Positions 1 to 14,497 of a stretch of DNA of 64,000 nucleotides are shown here, in pieces. Within the stretch, counting starts at the first letter, position 1; each line of letters begins with the position of its first letter. The position numbers and the translations under genes are program-made. The DNA is from Corallium rubrum (taxonomy: Eukaryota > Cnidaria > Anthozoa > Scleralcyonacea > Coralliidae), in the NCBI GenBank assembly GCA_964035015.1, contig OZ035999.1, forward strand, positions 1,859,627-1,923,626. The letters are read 5' to 3'. The notes beneath the pieces are model-generated. The model searched no databases. It saw only the letters and a list, made by a program, of their open reading frames with translations, and was not told the origin of the DNA.

Positions 1-32
1 CCTAGGAATAACAATATTTTTTCCAACACCAA

Positions 33-545
33 ATGTCAATTACACTAGCACATCTATTAAAGTTAATTTTGAGCACATTACCACATGAATGTGAGCACAT
101 TCCTATGAATGTGATATACGGTGTTGAAGACCTGGACGAGAAACTAGATTTGTTTAACACTATTTTCTCTGATTGTCTGGAGAGACATGCTCCGATTAAG
201 CGTGTTAAGATCACCCGTCCTCCCGCTCCATGGTTGAAGGATGAGAATATCAAGGATTTACAAGCCCAGCGAGACAAATTGCGCCACGAAACCCGTAATA
301 CCAGCGACCCCCAAACCTGGAATGCTTACCGCGAATCAAGAAACCTCTTGAAATCGAAGATCAAGAAAGCAAAAAGAAATTTTATGCAGCGCGCCTTATC
401 AAAACGAAATTCCAAAGCAGTATGGCAAGTTATTCATCGTGTTCTGAAGCCAAACCCACAACCACTAAGACAAAATCCAGAGAGTCTTAATTCCTATTTT
501 GCCAACAGGTTGTATAACGTGAGGTTTCTCATTCGGGGATTTTAG
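33..545 (+). pseudogene. LINE ORF2 linker fragment, 170-codon open frame, repeated in every unit
   Basis: This is the first of 25 copies; the others start at 33+604n up to 7885 and at 8490+604n up to 14530. Residues from about 30 resemble the stretch between the endonuclease and reverse transcriptase domains of CR1/L2-like LINEs, with landmarks such as HAPIKRVKITRPPAPWL and a basic KSKIKKAKRNFMQRAL segment. No endonuclease or reverse transcriptase catalytic motif is present. The LINE-like frame ends at NSYFAN; the last residues and the stop come from the 97-bp linker. The copy at 7885-8343 is frameshifted by an extra A and has a different C-terminus. The open frame is probably a by-product of homology, not proof of a protein. 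Confidence 0.75.
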
Positions 546-604
546 ATATATACGTATAGGTTGTACAAAATAATTTAAGCAAAAGCTTTTTTCTTAATTT
601 AGTG
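508..604 (+). other. 97-bp non-LINE linker of each satellite unit
   Basis: The linker begins where the array leaves LINE homology (after GCCAACA) and ends at the next CCTAGG. It starts GGTTGTATAACG and ends with a pyrimidine-rich tract followed by TTTAG, so it superficially resembles a short GT-AG intron. Joining across it does not keep the frame open: a stop follows at once in the next unit. The origin of this sequence is unknown to me. The same linker recurs 25 times, the last at 15005-15101. Confidence 0.8.
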
Positions 605-3600
605 CCTAGGAATAACAATATTTTTTCCAACACCAAATGTCAATTACACTAGCACATCTATTAAAGTTAATTTTGAGCACATTACCACATGAATGTGAGC
701 ACATTCCTATGAATGTGATATACGGTGTTGAAGACCTGGACGAGAAACTAGATTTGTTTAACACTATTTTCTCTGATTGTCTGGAGAGACATGCTCCGAT
801 TAAGCGTGTTAAGATCACCCGTCCTCCCGCTCCATGGTTGAAGGATGAGAATATCAAGGATTTACAAGCCCAGCGAGACAAATTGCGCCACGAAACCCGT
901 AATACCAGCGACCCCCAAACCTGGAATGCTTACCGCGAATCAAGAAACCTCTTGAAATCGAAGATCAAGAAAGCAAAAAGAAATTTTATGCAGCGCGCCT
1001 TATCAAAACGAAATTCCAAAGCAGTATGGCAAGTTATTCATCGTGTTCTGAAGCCAAACCCACAACCACTAAGACAAAATCCAGAGAGTCTTAATTCCTA
1101 TTTTGCCAACAGGTTGTATAACGTGAGGTTTCTCATTCGGGGATTTTAGATATATACGTATAGGTTGTACAAAATAATTTAAGCAAAAGCTTTTTTCTTA
1201 ATTTAGTGCCTAGGAATAACAATATTTTTTCCAACACCAAATGTCAATTACACTAGCACATCTATTAAAGTTAATTTTGAGCACATTACCACATGAATGT
1301 GAGCACATTCCTATGAATGTGATATACGGTGTTGAAGACCTGGACGAGAAACTAGATTTGTTTAACACTATTTTCTCTGATTGTCTGGAGAGACATGCTC
1401 CGATTAAGCGTGTTAAGATCACCCGTCCTCCCGCTCCATGGTTGAAGGATGAGAATATCAAGGATTTACAAGCCCAGCGAGACAAATTGCGCCACGAAAC
1501 CCGTAATACCAGCGACCCCCAAACCTGGAATGCTTACCGCGAATCAAGAAACCTCTTGAAATCGAAGATCAAGAAAGCAAAAAGAAATTTTATGCAGCGC
1601 GCCTTATCAAAACGAAATTCCAAAGCAGTATGGCAAGTTATTCATCGTGTTCTGAAGCCAAACCCACAACCACTAAGACAAAATCCAGAGAGTCTTAATT
1701 CCTATTTTGCCAACAGGTTGTATAACGTGAGGTTTCTCATTCGGGGATTTTAGATATATACGTATAGGTTGTACAAAATAATTTAAGCAAAAGCTTTTTT
1801 CTTAATTTAGTGCCTAGGAATAACAATATTTTTTCCAACACCAAATGTCAATTACACTAGCACATCTATTAAAGTTAATTTTGAGCACATTACCACATGA
1901 ATGTGAGCACATTCCTATGAATGTGATATACGGTGTTGAAGACCTGGACGAGAAACTAGATTTGTTTAACACTATTTTCTCTGATTGTCTGGAGAGACAT
2001 GCTCCGATTAAGCGTGTTAAGATCACCCGTCCTCCCGCTCCATGGTTGAAGGATGAGAATATCAAGGATTTACAAGCCCAGCGAGACAAATTGCGCCACG
2101 AAACCCGTAATACCAGCGACCCCCAAACCTGGAATGCTTACCGCGAATCAAGAAACCTCTTGAAATCGAAGATCAAGAAAGCAAAAAGAAATTTTATGCA
2201 GCGCGCCTTATCAAAACGAAATTCCAAAGCAGTATGGCAAGTTATTCATCGTGTTCTGAAGCCAAACCCACAACCACTAAGACAAAATCCAGAGAGTCTT
2301 AATTCCTATTTTGCCAACAGGTTGTATAACGTGAGGTTTCTCATTCGGGGATTTTAGATATATACGTATAGGTTGTACAAAATAATTTAAGCAAAAGCTT
2401 TTTTCTTAATTTAGTGCCTAGGAATAACAATATTTTTTCCAACACCAAATGTCAATTACACTAGCACATCTATTAAAGTTAATTTTGAGCACATTACCAC
2501 ATGAATGTGAGCACATTCCTATGAATGTGATATACGGTGTTGAAGACCTGGACGAGAAACTAGATTTGTTTAACACTATTTTCTCTGATTGTCTGGAGAG
2601 ACATGCTCCGATTAAGCGTGTTAAGATCACCCGTCCTCCCGCTCCATGGTTGAAGGATGAGAATATCAAGGATTTACAAGCCCAGCGAGACAAATTGCGC
2701 CACGAAACCCGTAATACCAGCGACCCCCAAACCTGGAATGCTTACCGCGAATCAAGAAACCTCTTGAAATCGAAGATCAAGAAAGCAAAAAGAAATTTTA
2801 TGCAGCGCGCCTTATCAAAACGAAATTCCAAAGCAGTATGGCAAGTTATTCATCGTGTTCTGAAGCCAAACCCACAACCACTAAGACAAAATCCAGAGAG
2901 TCTTAATTCCTATTTTGCCAACAGGTTGTATAACGTGAGGTTTCTCATTCGGGGATTTTAGATATATACGTATAGGTTGTACAAAATAATTTAAGCAAAA
3001 GCTTTTTTCTTAATTTAGTGCCTAGGAATAACAATATTTTTTCCAACACCAAATGTCAATTACACTAGCACATCTATTAAAGTTAATTTTGAGCACATTA
3101 CCACATGAATGTGAGCACATTCCTATGAATGTGATATACGGTGTTGAAGACCTGGACGAGAAACTAGATTTGTTTAACACTATTTTCTCTGATTGTCTGG
3201 AGAGACATGCTCCGATTAAGCGTGTTAAGATCACCCGTCCTCCCGCTCCATGGTTGAAGGATGAGAATATCAAGGATTTACAAGCCCAGCGAGACAAATT
3301 GCGCCACGAAACCCGTAATACCAGCGACCCCCAAACCTGGAATGCTTACCGCGAATCAAGAAACCTCTTGAAATCGAAGATCAAGAAAGCAAAAAGAAAT
3401 TTTATGCAGCGCGCCTTATCAAAACGAAATTCCAAAGCAGTATGGCAAGTTATTCATCGTGTTCTGAAGCCAAACCCACAACCACTAAGACAAAATCCAG
3501 AGAGTCTTAATTCCTATTTTGCCAACAGGTTGTATAACGTGAGGTTTCTCATTCGGGGATTTTAGATATATACGTATAGGTTGTACAAAATAATTTAAGC

Positions 3601-6600
3601 AAAAGCTTTTTTCTTAATTTAGTGCCTAGGAATAACAATATTTTTTCCAACACCAAATGTCAATTACACTAGCACATCTATTAAAGTTAATTTTGAGCAC
3701 ATTACCACATGAATGTGAGCACATTCCTATGAATGTGATATACGGTGTTGAAGACCTGGACGAGAAACTAGATTTGTTTAACACTATTTTCTCTGATTGT
3801 CTGGAGAGACATGCTCCGATTAAGCGTGTTAAGATCACCCGTCCTCCCGCTCCATGGTTGAAGGATGAGAATATCAAGGATTTACAAGCCCAGCGAGACA
3901 AATTGCGCCACGAAACCCGTAATACCAGCGACCCCCAAACCTGGAATGCTTACCGCGAATCAAGAAACCTCTTGAAATCGAAGATCAAGAAAGCAAAAAG
4001 AAATTTTATGCAGCGCGCCTTATCAAAACGAAATTCCAAAGCAGTATGGCAAGTTATTCATCGTGTTCTGAAGCCAAACCCACAACCACTAAGACAAAAT
4101 CCAGAGAGTCTTAATTCCTATTTTGCCAACAGGTTGTATAACGTGAGGTTTCTCATTCGGGGATTTTAGATATATACGTATAGGTTGTACAAAATAATTT
4201 AAGTAAAAGCTTTTTTCTTAATTTAGTGCCTAGGAATAACAATATTTTTTCCAACACCAAATGTCAATTACACTAGCACATCTATTAAAGTTAATTTTGA
4301 GCACATTACCACATGAATGTGAGCACATTCCTATGAATGTGATATACGGTGTTGAAGACCTGGACGAGAAACTAGATTTGTTTAACACTATTTTCTCTGA
4401 TTGTCTGGAGAGACATGCTCCGATTAAGCGTGTTAAGATCACCCGTCCTCCCGCTCCATGGTTGAAGGATGAGAATATCAAGGATTTACAAGCCCAGCGA
4501 GACAAATTGCGCCACGAAACCCGTAATACCAGCGACCCCCAAACCTGGAATGCTTACCGCGAATCAAGAAACCTCTTGAAATCGAAGATCAAGAAAGCAA
4601 AAAGAAATTTTATGCAGCGCGCCTTATCAAAACGAAATTCCAAAGCAGTATGGCAAGTTATTCATCGTGTTCTGAAGCCAAACCCACAACCACTAAGACA
4701 AAATCCAGAGAGTCTTAATTCCTATTTTGCCAACAGGTTGTATAACGTGAGGTTTCTCATTCGGGGATTTTAGATATATACGTATAGGTTGTACAAAATA
4801 ATTTAAGCAAAAGCTTTTTTCTTAATTTAGTGCCTAGGAATAACAATATTTTTTCCAACACCAAATGTCAATTACACTAGCACATCTATTAAAGTTAATT
4901 TTGAGCACATTACCACATGAATGTGAGCACATTCCTATGAATGTGATATACGGTGTTGAAGACCTGGACGAGAAACTAGATTTGTTTAACACTATTTTCT
5001 CTGATTGTCTGGAGAGACATGCTCCGATTAAGCGTGTTAAGATCACCCGTCCTCCCGCTCCATGGTTGAAGGATGAGAATATCAAGGATTTACAAGCCCA
5101 GCGAGACAAATTGCGCCACGAAACCCGTAATACCAGCGACCCCCAAACCTGGAATGCTTACCGCGAATCAAGAAACCTCTTGAAATCGAAGATCAAGAAA
5201 GCAAAAAGAAATTTTATGCAGCGCGCCTTATCAAAACGAAATTCCAAAGCAGTATGGCAAGTTATTCATCGTGTTCTGAAGCCAAACCCACAACCACTAA
5301 GACAAAATCCAGAGAGTCTTAATTCCTATTTTGCCAACAGGTTGTATAACGTGAGGTTTCTCATTCGGGGATTTTAGATATATACGTATAGGTTGTACAA
5401 AATAATTTAAGCAAAAGCTTTTTTCTTAATTTAGTGCCTAGGAATAACAATATTTTTTCCAACACCAAATGTCAATTACACTAGCACATCTATTAAAGTT
5501 AATTTTGAGCACATTACCACATGAATGTGAGCACATTCCTATGAATGTGATATACGGTGTTGAAGACCTGGACGAGAAACTAGATTTGTTTAACACTATT
5601 TTCTCTGATTGTCTGGAGAGACATGCTCCGATTAAGCGTGTTAAGATCACCCGTCCTCCCGCTCCATGGTTGAAGGATGAGAATATCAAGGATTTACAAG
5701 CCCAGCGAGACAAATTGCGCCACGAAACCCGTAATACCAGCGACCCCCAAACCTGGAATGCTTACCGCGAATCAAGAAACCTCTTGAAATCGAAGATCAA
5801 GAAAGCAAAAAGAAATTTTATGCAGCGCGCCTTATCAAAACGAAATTCCAAAGCAGTATGGCAAGTTATTCATCGTGTTCTGAAGCCAAACCCACAACCA
5901 CTAAGACAAAATCCAGAGAGTCTTAATTCCTATTTTGCCAACAGGTTGTATAACGTGAGGTTTCTCATTCGGGGATTTTAGATATATACGTATAGGTTGT
6001 ACAAAATAATTTAAGCAAAAGCTTTTTTCTTAATTTAGTGCCTAGGAATAACAATATTTTTTCCAACACCAAATGTCAATTACACTAGCACATCTATTAA
6101 AGTTAATTTTGAGCACATTACCACATGAATGTGAGCACATTCCTATGAATGTGATATACGGTGTTGAAGACCTGGACGAGAAACTAGATTTGTTTAACAC
6201 TATTTTCTCTGATTGTCTGGAGAGACATGCTCCGATTAAGCGTGTTAAGATCACCCGTCCTCCCGCTCCATGGTTGAAGGATGAGAATATCAAGGATTTA
6301 CAAGCCCAGCGAGACAAATTGCGCCACGAAACCCGTAATACCAGCGACCCCCAAACCTGGAATGCTTACCGCGAATCAAGAAACCTCTTGAAATCGAAGA
6401 TCAAGAAAGCAAAAAGAAATTTTATGCAGCGCGCCTTATCAAAACGAAATTCCAAAGCAGTATGGCAAGTTATTCATCGTGTTCTGAAGCCAAACCCACA
6501 ACCACTAAGACAAAATCCAGAGAGTCTTAATTCCTATTTTGCCAACAGGTTGTATAACGTGAGGTTTCTCATTCGGGGATTTTAGATATATACGTATAGG

Positions 6601-7852
6601 TTGTACAAAATAATTTAAGCAAAAGCTTTTTTCTTAATTTAGTGCCTAGGAATAACAATATTTTTTCCAACACCAAATGTCAATTACACTAGCACATCTA
6701 TTAAAGTTAATTTTGAGCACATTACCACATGAATGTGAGCACATTCCTATGAATGTGATATACGGTGTTGAAGACCTGGACGAGAAACTAGATTTGTTTA
6801 ACACTATTTTCTCTGATTGTCTGGAGAGACATGCTCCGATTAAGCGTGTTAAGATCACCCGTCCTCCCGCTCCATGGTTGAAGGATGAGAATATCAAGGA
6901 TTTACAAGCCCAGCGAGACAAATTGCGCCACGAAACCCGTAATACCAGCGACCCCCAAACCTGGAATGCTTACCGCGAATCAAGAAACCTCTTGAAATCG
7001 AAGATCAAGAAAGCAAAAAGAAATTTTATGCAGCGCGCCTTATCAAAACGAAATTCCAAAGCAGTATGGCAAGTTATTCATCGTGTTCTGAAGCCAAACC
7101 CACAACCACTAAGACAAAATCCAGAGAGTCTTAATTCCTATTTTGCCAACAGGTTGTATAACGTGAGGTTTCTCATTCGGGGATTTTAGATATATACGTA
7201 TAGGTTGTACAAAATAATTTAAGCAAAAGCTTTTTTCTTAATTTAGTGCCTAGGAATAACAATATTTTTTCCAACACCAAATGTCAATTACACTAGCACA
7301 TCTATTAAAGTTAATTTTGAGCACATTACCACATGAATGTGAGCACATTCCTATGAATGTGATATACGGTGTTGAAGACCTGGACGAGAAACTAGATTTG
7401 TTTAACACTATTTTCTCTGATTGTCTGGAGAGACATGCTCCGATTAAGCGTGTTAAGATCACCCGTCCTCCCGCTCCATGGTTGAAGGATGAGAATATCA
7501 AGGATTTACAAGCCCAGCGAGACAAATTGCGCCACGAAACCCGTAATACCAGCGACCCCCAAACCTGGAATGCTTACCGCGAATCAAGAAACCTCTTGAA
7601 ATCGAAGATCAAGAAAGCAAAAAGAAATTTTATGCAGCGCGCCTTATCAAAACGAAATTCCAAAGCAGTATGGCAAGTTATTCATCGTGTTCTGAAGCCA
7701 AACCCACAACCACTAAGACAAAATCCAGAGAGTCTTAATTCCTATTTTGCCAACAGGTTGTATAACGTGAGGTTTCTCATTCGGGGATTTTAGATATATA
7801 CGTATAGGTTGTACAAAATAATTTAAGCAAAAGCTTTTTTCTTAATTTAGTG

Positions 7853-8457
7853 CCTAGGAATAACAATATTTTTTCCAACACCAAATGTCAATTACACTAG
7901 CACATCTATTAAAGTTAATTTTGAGCACATTACCACATGAATGTGAGCACATTCCTATGAATGTGATATACGGTGTTGAAGACCTGGACGAGAAACTAGA
8001 TTTGTTTAACACTATTTTCTCTGATTGTCTGGAGAGACATGCTCCGATTAAGCGTGTTAAGATCACCCGTCCTCCCGCTCCATGGTTGAAGGATGAGAAT
8101 ATCAAGGATTTACAAGCCCAGCGAGACAAATTGCGCCACGAAACCCGTAATACCAGCGACCCCCAAACCTGGAATGCTTACCGCGAATCAAGAAACCTCT
8201 TGAAATCGAAGATCAAGAAAGCAAAAAAGAAATTTTATGCAGCGCGCCTTATCAAAACGAAATTCCAAAGCAGTATGGCAAGTTATTCATCGTGTTCTGA
8301 AGCCAAACCCACAACCACTAAGACAAAATCCAGAGAGTCTTAATTCCTATTTTGCCAACAGGTTGTATAACGTGAGGTTTCTCATTCGGGGATTTTAGAT
8401 ATATACGTATAGGTTGTACAAAATAATTTAAGTAAAAGCTTTTTTCTTAATTTAGTG
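7853..8457 (+). repeat. Variant satellite unit 14 (605 bp, frameshifted)
   Basis: The run of A in the KKAKRN codons has six A here, five in the other units and four in the terminal LINE copy. The extra base shifts the frame, so the open frame ends at 8343. It is the only length variant in the array and a useful phase marker for assembly checking. Confidence 0.9.
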
Positions 8458-11400
8458 CCTAGGAATAACAATATTTTTTCCAACACCAAATGTCAATTAC
8501 ACTAGCACATCTATTAAAGTTAATTTTGAGCACATTACCACATGAATGTGAGCACATTCCTATGAATGTGATATACGGTGTTGAAGACCTGGACGAGAAA
8601 CTAGATTTGTTTAACACTATTTTCTCTGATTGTCTGGAGAGACATGCTCCGATTAAGCGTGTTAAGATCACCCGTCCTCCCGCTCCATGGTTGAAGGATG
8701 AGAATATCAAGGATTTACAAGCCCAGCGAGACAAATTGCGCCACGAAACCCGTAATACCAGCGACCCCCAAACCTGGAATGCTTACCGCGAATCAAGAAA
8801 CCTCTTGAAATCGAAGATCAAGAAAGCAAAAAGAAATTTTATGCAGCGCGCCTTATCAAAACGAAATTCCAAAGCAGTATGGCAAGTTATTCATCGTGTT
8901 CTGAAGCCAAACCCACAACCACTAAGACAAAATCCAGAGAGTCTTAATTCCTATTTTGCCAACAGGTTGTATAACGTGAGGTTTCTCATTCGGGGATTTT
9001 AGATATATACGTATAGGTTGTACAAAATAATTTAAGCAAAAGCTTTTTTCTTAATTTAGTGCCTAGGAATAACAATATTTTTTCCAACACCAAATGTCAA
9101 TTACACTAGCACATCTATTAAAGTTAATTTTGAGCACATTACCACATGAATGTGAGCACATTCCTATGAATGTGATATACGGTGTTGAAGACCTGGACGA
9201 GAAACTAGATTTGTTTAACACTATTTTCTCTGATTGTCTGGAGAGACATGCTCCGATTAAGCGTGTTAAGATCACCCGTCCTCCCGCTCCATGGTTGAAG
9301 GATGAGAATATCAAGGATTTACAAGCCCAGCGAGACAAATTGCGCCACGAAACCCGTAATACCAGCGACCCCCAAACCTGGAATGCTTACCGCGAATCAA
9401 GAAACCTCTTGAAATCGAAGATCAAGAAAGCAAAAAGAAATTTTATGCAGCGCGCCTTATCAAAACGAAATTCCAAAGCAGTATGGCAAGTTATTCATCG
9501 TGTTCTGAAGCCAAACCCACAACCACTAAGACAAAATCCAGAGAGTCTTAATTCCTATTTTGCCAACAGGTTGTATAACGTGAGGTTTCTCATTCGGGGA
9601 TTTTAGATATATACGTATAGGTTGTACAAAATAATTTAAGCAAAAGCTTTTTTCTTAATTTAGTGCCTAGGAATAACAATATTTTTTCCAACACCAAATG
9701 TCAATTACACTAGCACATCTATTAAAGTTAATTTTGAGCACATTACCACATGAATGTGAGCACATTCCTATGAATGTGATATACGGTGTTGAAGACCTGG
9801 ACGAGAAACTAGATTTGTTTAACACTATTTTCTCTGATTGTCTGGAGAGACATGCTCCGATTAAGCGTGTTAAGATCACCCGTCCTCCCGCTCCATGGTT
9901 GAAGGATGAGAATATCAAGGATTTACAAGCCCAGCGAGACAAATTGCGCCACGAAACCCGTAATACCAGCGACCCCCAAACCTGGAATGCTTACCGCGAA
10001 TCAAGAAACCTCTTGAAATCGAAGATCAAGAAAGCAAAAAGAAATTTTATGCAGCGCGCCTTATCAAAACGAAATTCCAAAGCAGTATGGCAAGTTATTC
10101 ATCGTGTTCTGAAGCCAAACCCACAACCACTAAGACAAAATCCAGAGAGTCTTAATTCCTATTTTGCCAACAGGTTGTATAACGTGAGGTTTCTCATTCG
10201 GGGATTTTAGATATATACGTATAGGTTGTACAAAATAATTTAAGCAAAAGCTTTTTTCTTAATTTAGTGCCTAGGAATAACAATATTTTTTCCAACACCA
10301 AATGTCAATTACACTAGCACATCTATTAAAGTTAATTTTGAGCACATTACCACATGAATGTGAGCACATTCCTATGAATGTGATATACGGTGTTGAAGAC
10401 CTGGACGAGAAACTAGATTTGTTTAACACTATTTTCTCTGATTGTCTGGAGAGACATGCTCCGATTAAGCGTGTTAAGATCACCCGTCCTCCCGCTCCAT
10501 GGTTGAAGGATGAGAATATCAAGGATTTACAAGCCCAGCGAGACAAATTGCGCCACGAAACCCGTAATACCAGCGACCCCCAAACCTGGAATGCTTACCG
10601 CGAATCAAGAAACCTCTTGAAATCGAAGATCAAGAAAGCAAAAAGAAATTTTATGCAGCGCGCCTTATCAAAACGAAATTCCAAAGCAGTATGGCAAGTT
10701 ATTCATCGTGTTCTGAAGCCAAACCCACAACCACTAAGACAAAATCCAGAGAGTCTTAATTCCTATTTTGCCAACAGGTTGTATAACGTGAGGTTTCTCA
10801 TTCGGGGATTTTAGATATATACGTATAGGTTGTACAAAATAATTTAAGTAAAAGCTTTTTTCTTAATTTAGTGCCTAGGAATAACAATATTTTTTCCAAC
10901 ACCAAATGTCAATTACACTAGCACATCTATTAAAGTTAATTTTGAGCACATTACCACATGAATGTGAGCACATTCCTATGAATGTGATATACGGTGTTGA
11001 AGACCTGGACGAGAAACTAGATTTGTTTAACACTATTTTCTCTGATTGTCTGGAGAGACATGCTCCGATTAAGCGTGTTAAGATCACCCGTCCTCCCGCT
11101 CCATGGTTGAAGGATGAGAATATCAAGGATTTACAAGCCCAGCGAGACAAATTGCGCCACGAAACCCGTAATACCAGCGACCCCCAAACCTGGAATGCTT
11201 ACCGCGAATCAAGAAACCTCTTGAAATCGAAGATCAAGAAAGCAAAAAGAAATTTTATGCAGCGCGCCTTATCAAAACGAAATTCCAAAGCAGTATGGCA
11301 AGTTATTCATCGTGTTCTGAAGCCAAACCCACAACCACTAAGACAAAATCCAGAGAGTCTTAATTCCTATTTTGCCAACAGGTTGTATAACGTGAGGTTT

Positions 11401-14400
11401 CTCATTCGGGGATTTTAGATATATACGTATAGGTTGTACAAAATAATTTAAGCAAAAGCTTTTTTCTTAATTTAGTGCCTAGGAATAACAATATTTTTTC
11501 CAACACCAAATGTCAATTACACTAGCACATCTATTAAAGTTAATTTTGAGCACATTACCACATGAATGTGAGCACATTCCTATGAATGTGATATACGGTG
11601 TTGAAGACCTGGACGAGAAACTAGATTTGTTTAACACTATTTTCTCTGATTGTCTGGAGAGACATGCTCCGATTAAGCGTGTTAAGATCACCCGTCCTCC
11701 CGCTCCATGGTTGAAGGATGAGAATATCAAGGATTTACAAGCCCAGCGAGACAAATTGCGCCACGAAACCCGTAATACCAGCGACCCCCAAACCTGGAAT
11801 GCTTACCGCGAATCAAGAAACCTCTTGAAATCGAAGATCAAGAAAGCAAAAAGAAATTTTATGCAGCGCGCCTTATCAAAACGAAATTCCAAAGCAGTAT
11901 GGCAAGTTATTCATCGTGTTCTGAAGCCAAACCCACAACCACTAAGACAAAATCCAGAGAGTCTTAATTCCTATTTTGCCAACAGGTTGTATAACGTGAG
12001 GTTTCTCATTCGGGGATTTTAGATATATACGTATAGGTTGTACAAAATAATTTAAGCAAAAGCTTTTTTCTTAATTTAGTGCCTAGGAATAACAATATTT
12101 TTTCCAACACCAAATGTCAATTACACTAGCACATCTATTAAAGTTAATTTTGAGCACATTACCACATGAATGTGAGCACATTCCTATGAATGTGATATAC
12201 GGTGTTGAAGACCTGGACGAGAAACTAGATTTGTTTAACACTATTTTCTCTGATTGTCTGGAGAGACATGCTCCGATTAAGCGTGTTAAGATCACCCGTC
12301 CTCCCGCTCCATGGTTGAAGGATGAGAATATCAAGGATTTACAAGCCCAGCGAGACAAATTGCGCCACGAAACCCGTAATACCAGCGACCCCCAAACCTG
12401 GAATGCTTACCGCGAATCAAGAAACCTCTTGAAATCGAAGATCAAGAAAGCAAAAAGAAATTTTATGCAGCGCGCCTTATCAAAACGAAATTCCAAAGCA
12501 GTATGGCAAGTTATTCATCGTGTTCTGAAGCCAAACCCACAACCACTAAGACAAAATCCAGAGAGTCTTAATTCCTATTTTGCCAACAGGTTGTATAACG
12601 TGAGGTTTCTCATTCGGGGATTTTAGATATATACGTATAGGTTGTACAAAATAATTTAAGCAAAAGCTTTTTTCTTAATTTAGTGCCTAGGAATAACAAT
12701 ATTTTTTCCAACACCAAATGTCAATTACACTAGCACATCTATTAAAGTTAATTTTGAGCACATTACCACATGAATGTGAGCACATTCCTATGAATGTGAT
12801 ATACGGTGTTGAAGACCTGGACGAGAAACTAGATTTGTTTAACACTATTTTCTCTGATTGTCTGGAGAGACATGCTCCGATTAAGCGTGTTAAGATCACC
12901 CGTCCTCCCGCTCCATGGTTGAAGGATGAGAATATCAAGGATTTACAAGCCCAGCGAGACAAATTGCGCCACGAAACCCGTAATACCAGCGACCCCCAAA
13001 CCTGGAATGCTTACCGCGAATCAAGAAACCTCTTGAAATCGAAGATCAAGAAAGCAAAAAGAAATTTTATGCAGCGCGCCTTATCAAAACGAAATTCCAA
13101 AGCAGTATGGCAAGTTATTCATCGTGTTCTGAAGCCAAACCCACAACCACTAAGACAAAATCCAGAGAGTCTTAATTCCTATTTTGCCAACAGGTTGTAT
13201 AACGTGAGGTTTCTCATTCGGGGATTTTAGATATATACGTATAGGTTGTACAAAATAATTTAAGCAAAAGCTTTTTTCTTAATTTAGTGCCTAGGAATAA
13301 CAATATTTTTTCCAACACCAAATGTCAATTACACTAGCACATCTATTAAAGTTAATTTTGAGCACATTACCACATGAATGTGAGCACATTCCTATGAATG
13401 TGATATACGGTGTTGAAGACCTGGACGAGAAACTAGATTTGTTTAACACTATTTTCTCTGATTGTCTGGAGAGACATGCTCCGATTAAGCGTGTTAAGAT
13501 CACCCGTCCTCCCGCTCCATGGTTGAAGGATGAGAATATCAAGGATTTACAAGCCCAGCGAGACAAATTGCGCCACGAAACCCGTAATACCAGCGACCCC
13601 CAAACCTGGAATGCTTACCGCGAATCAAGAAACCTCTTGAAATCGAAGATCAAGAAAGCAAAAAGAAATTTTATGCAGCGCGCCTTATCAAAACGAAATT
13701 CCAAAGCAGTATGGCAAGTTATTCATCGTGTTCTGAAGCCAAACCCACAACCACTAAGACAAAATCCAGAGAGTCTTAATTCCTATTTTGCCAACAGGTT
13801 GTATAACGTGAGGTTTCTCATTCGGGGATTTTAGATATATACGTATAGGTTGTACAAAATAATTTAAGTAAAAGCTTTTTTCTTAATTTAGTGCCTAGGA
13901 ATAACAATATTTTTTCCAACACCAAATGTCAATTACACTAGCACATCTATTAAAGTTAATTTTGAGCACATTACCACATGAATGTGAGCACATTCCTATG
14001 AATGTGATATACGGTGTTGAAGACCTGGACGAGAAACTAGATTTGTTTAACACTATTTTCTCTGATTGTCTGGAGAGACATGCTCCGATTAAGCGTGTTA
14101 AGATCACCCGTCCTCCCGCTCCATGGTTGAAGGATGAGAATATCAAGGATTTACAAGCCCAGCGAGACAAATTGCGCCACGAAACCCGTAATACCAGCGA
14201 CCCCCAAACCTGGAATGCTTACCGCGAATCAAGAAACCTCTTGAAATCGAAGATCAAGAAAGCAAAAAGAAATTTTATGCAGCGCGCCTTATCAAAACGA
14301 AATTCCAAAGCAGTATGGCAAGTTATTCATCGTGTTCTGAAGCCAAACCCACAACCACTAAGACAAAATCCAGAGAGTCTTAATTCCTATTTTGCCAACA

Positions 14401-14497
14401 GGTTGTATAACGTGAGGTTTCTCATTCGGGGATTTTAGATATATACGTATAGGTTGTACAAAATAATTTAAGTAAAAGCTTTTTTCTTAATTTAGTG

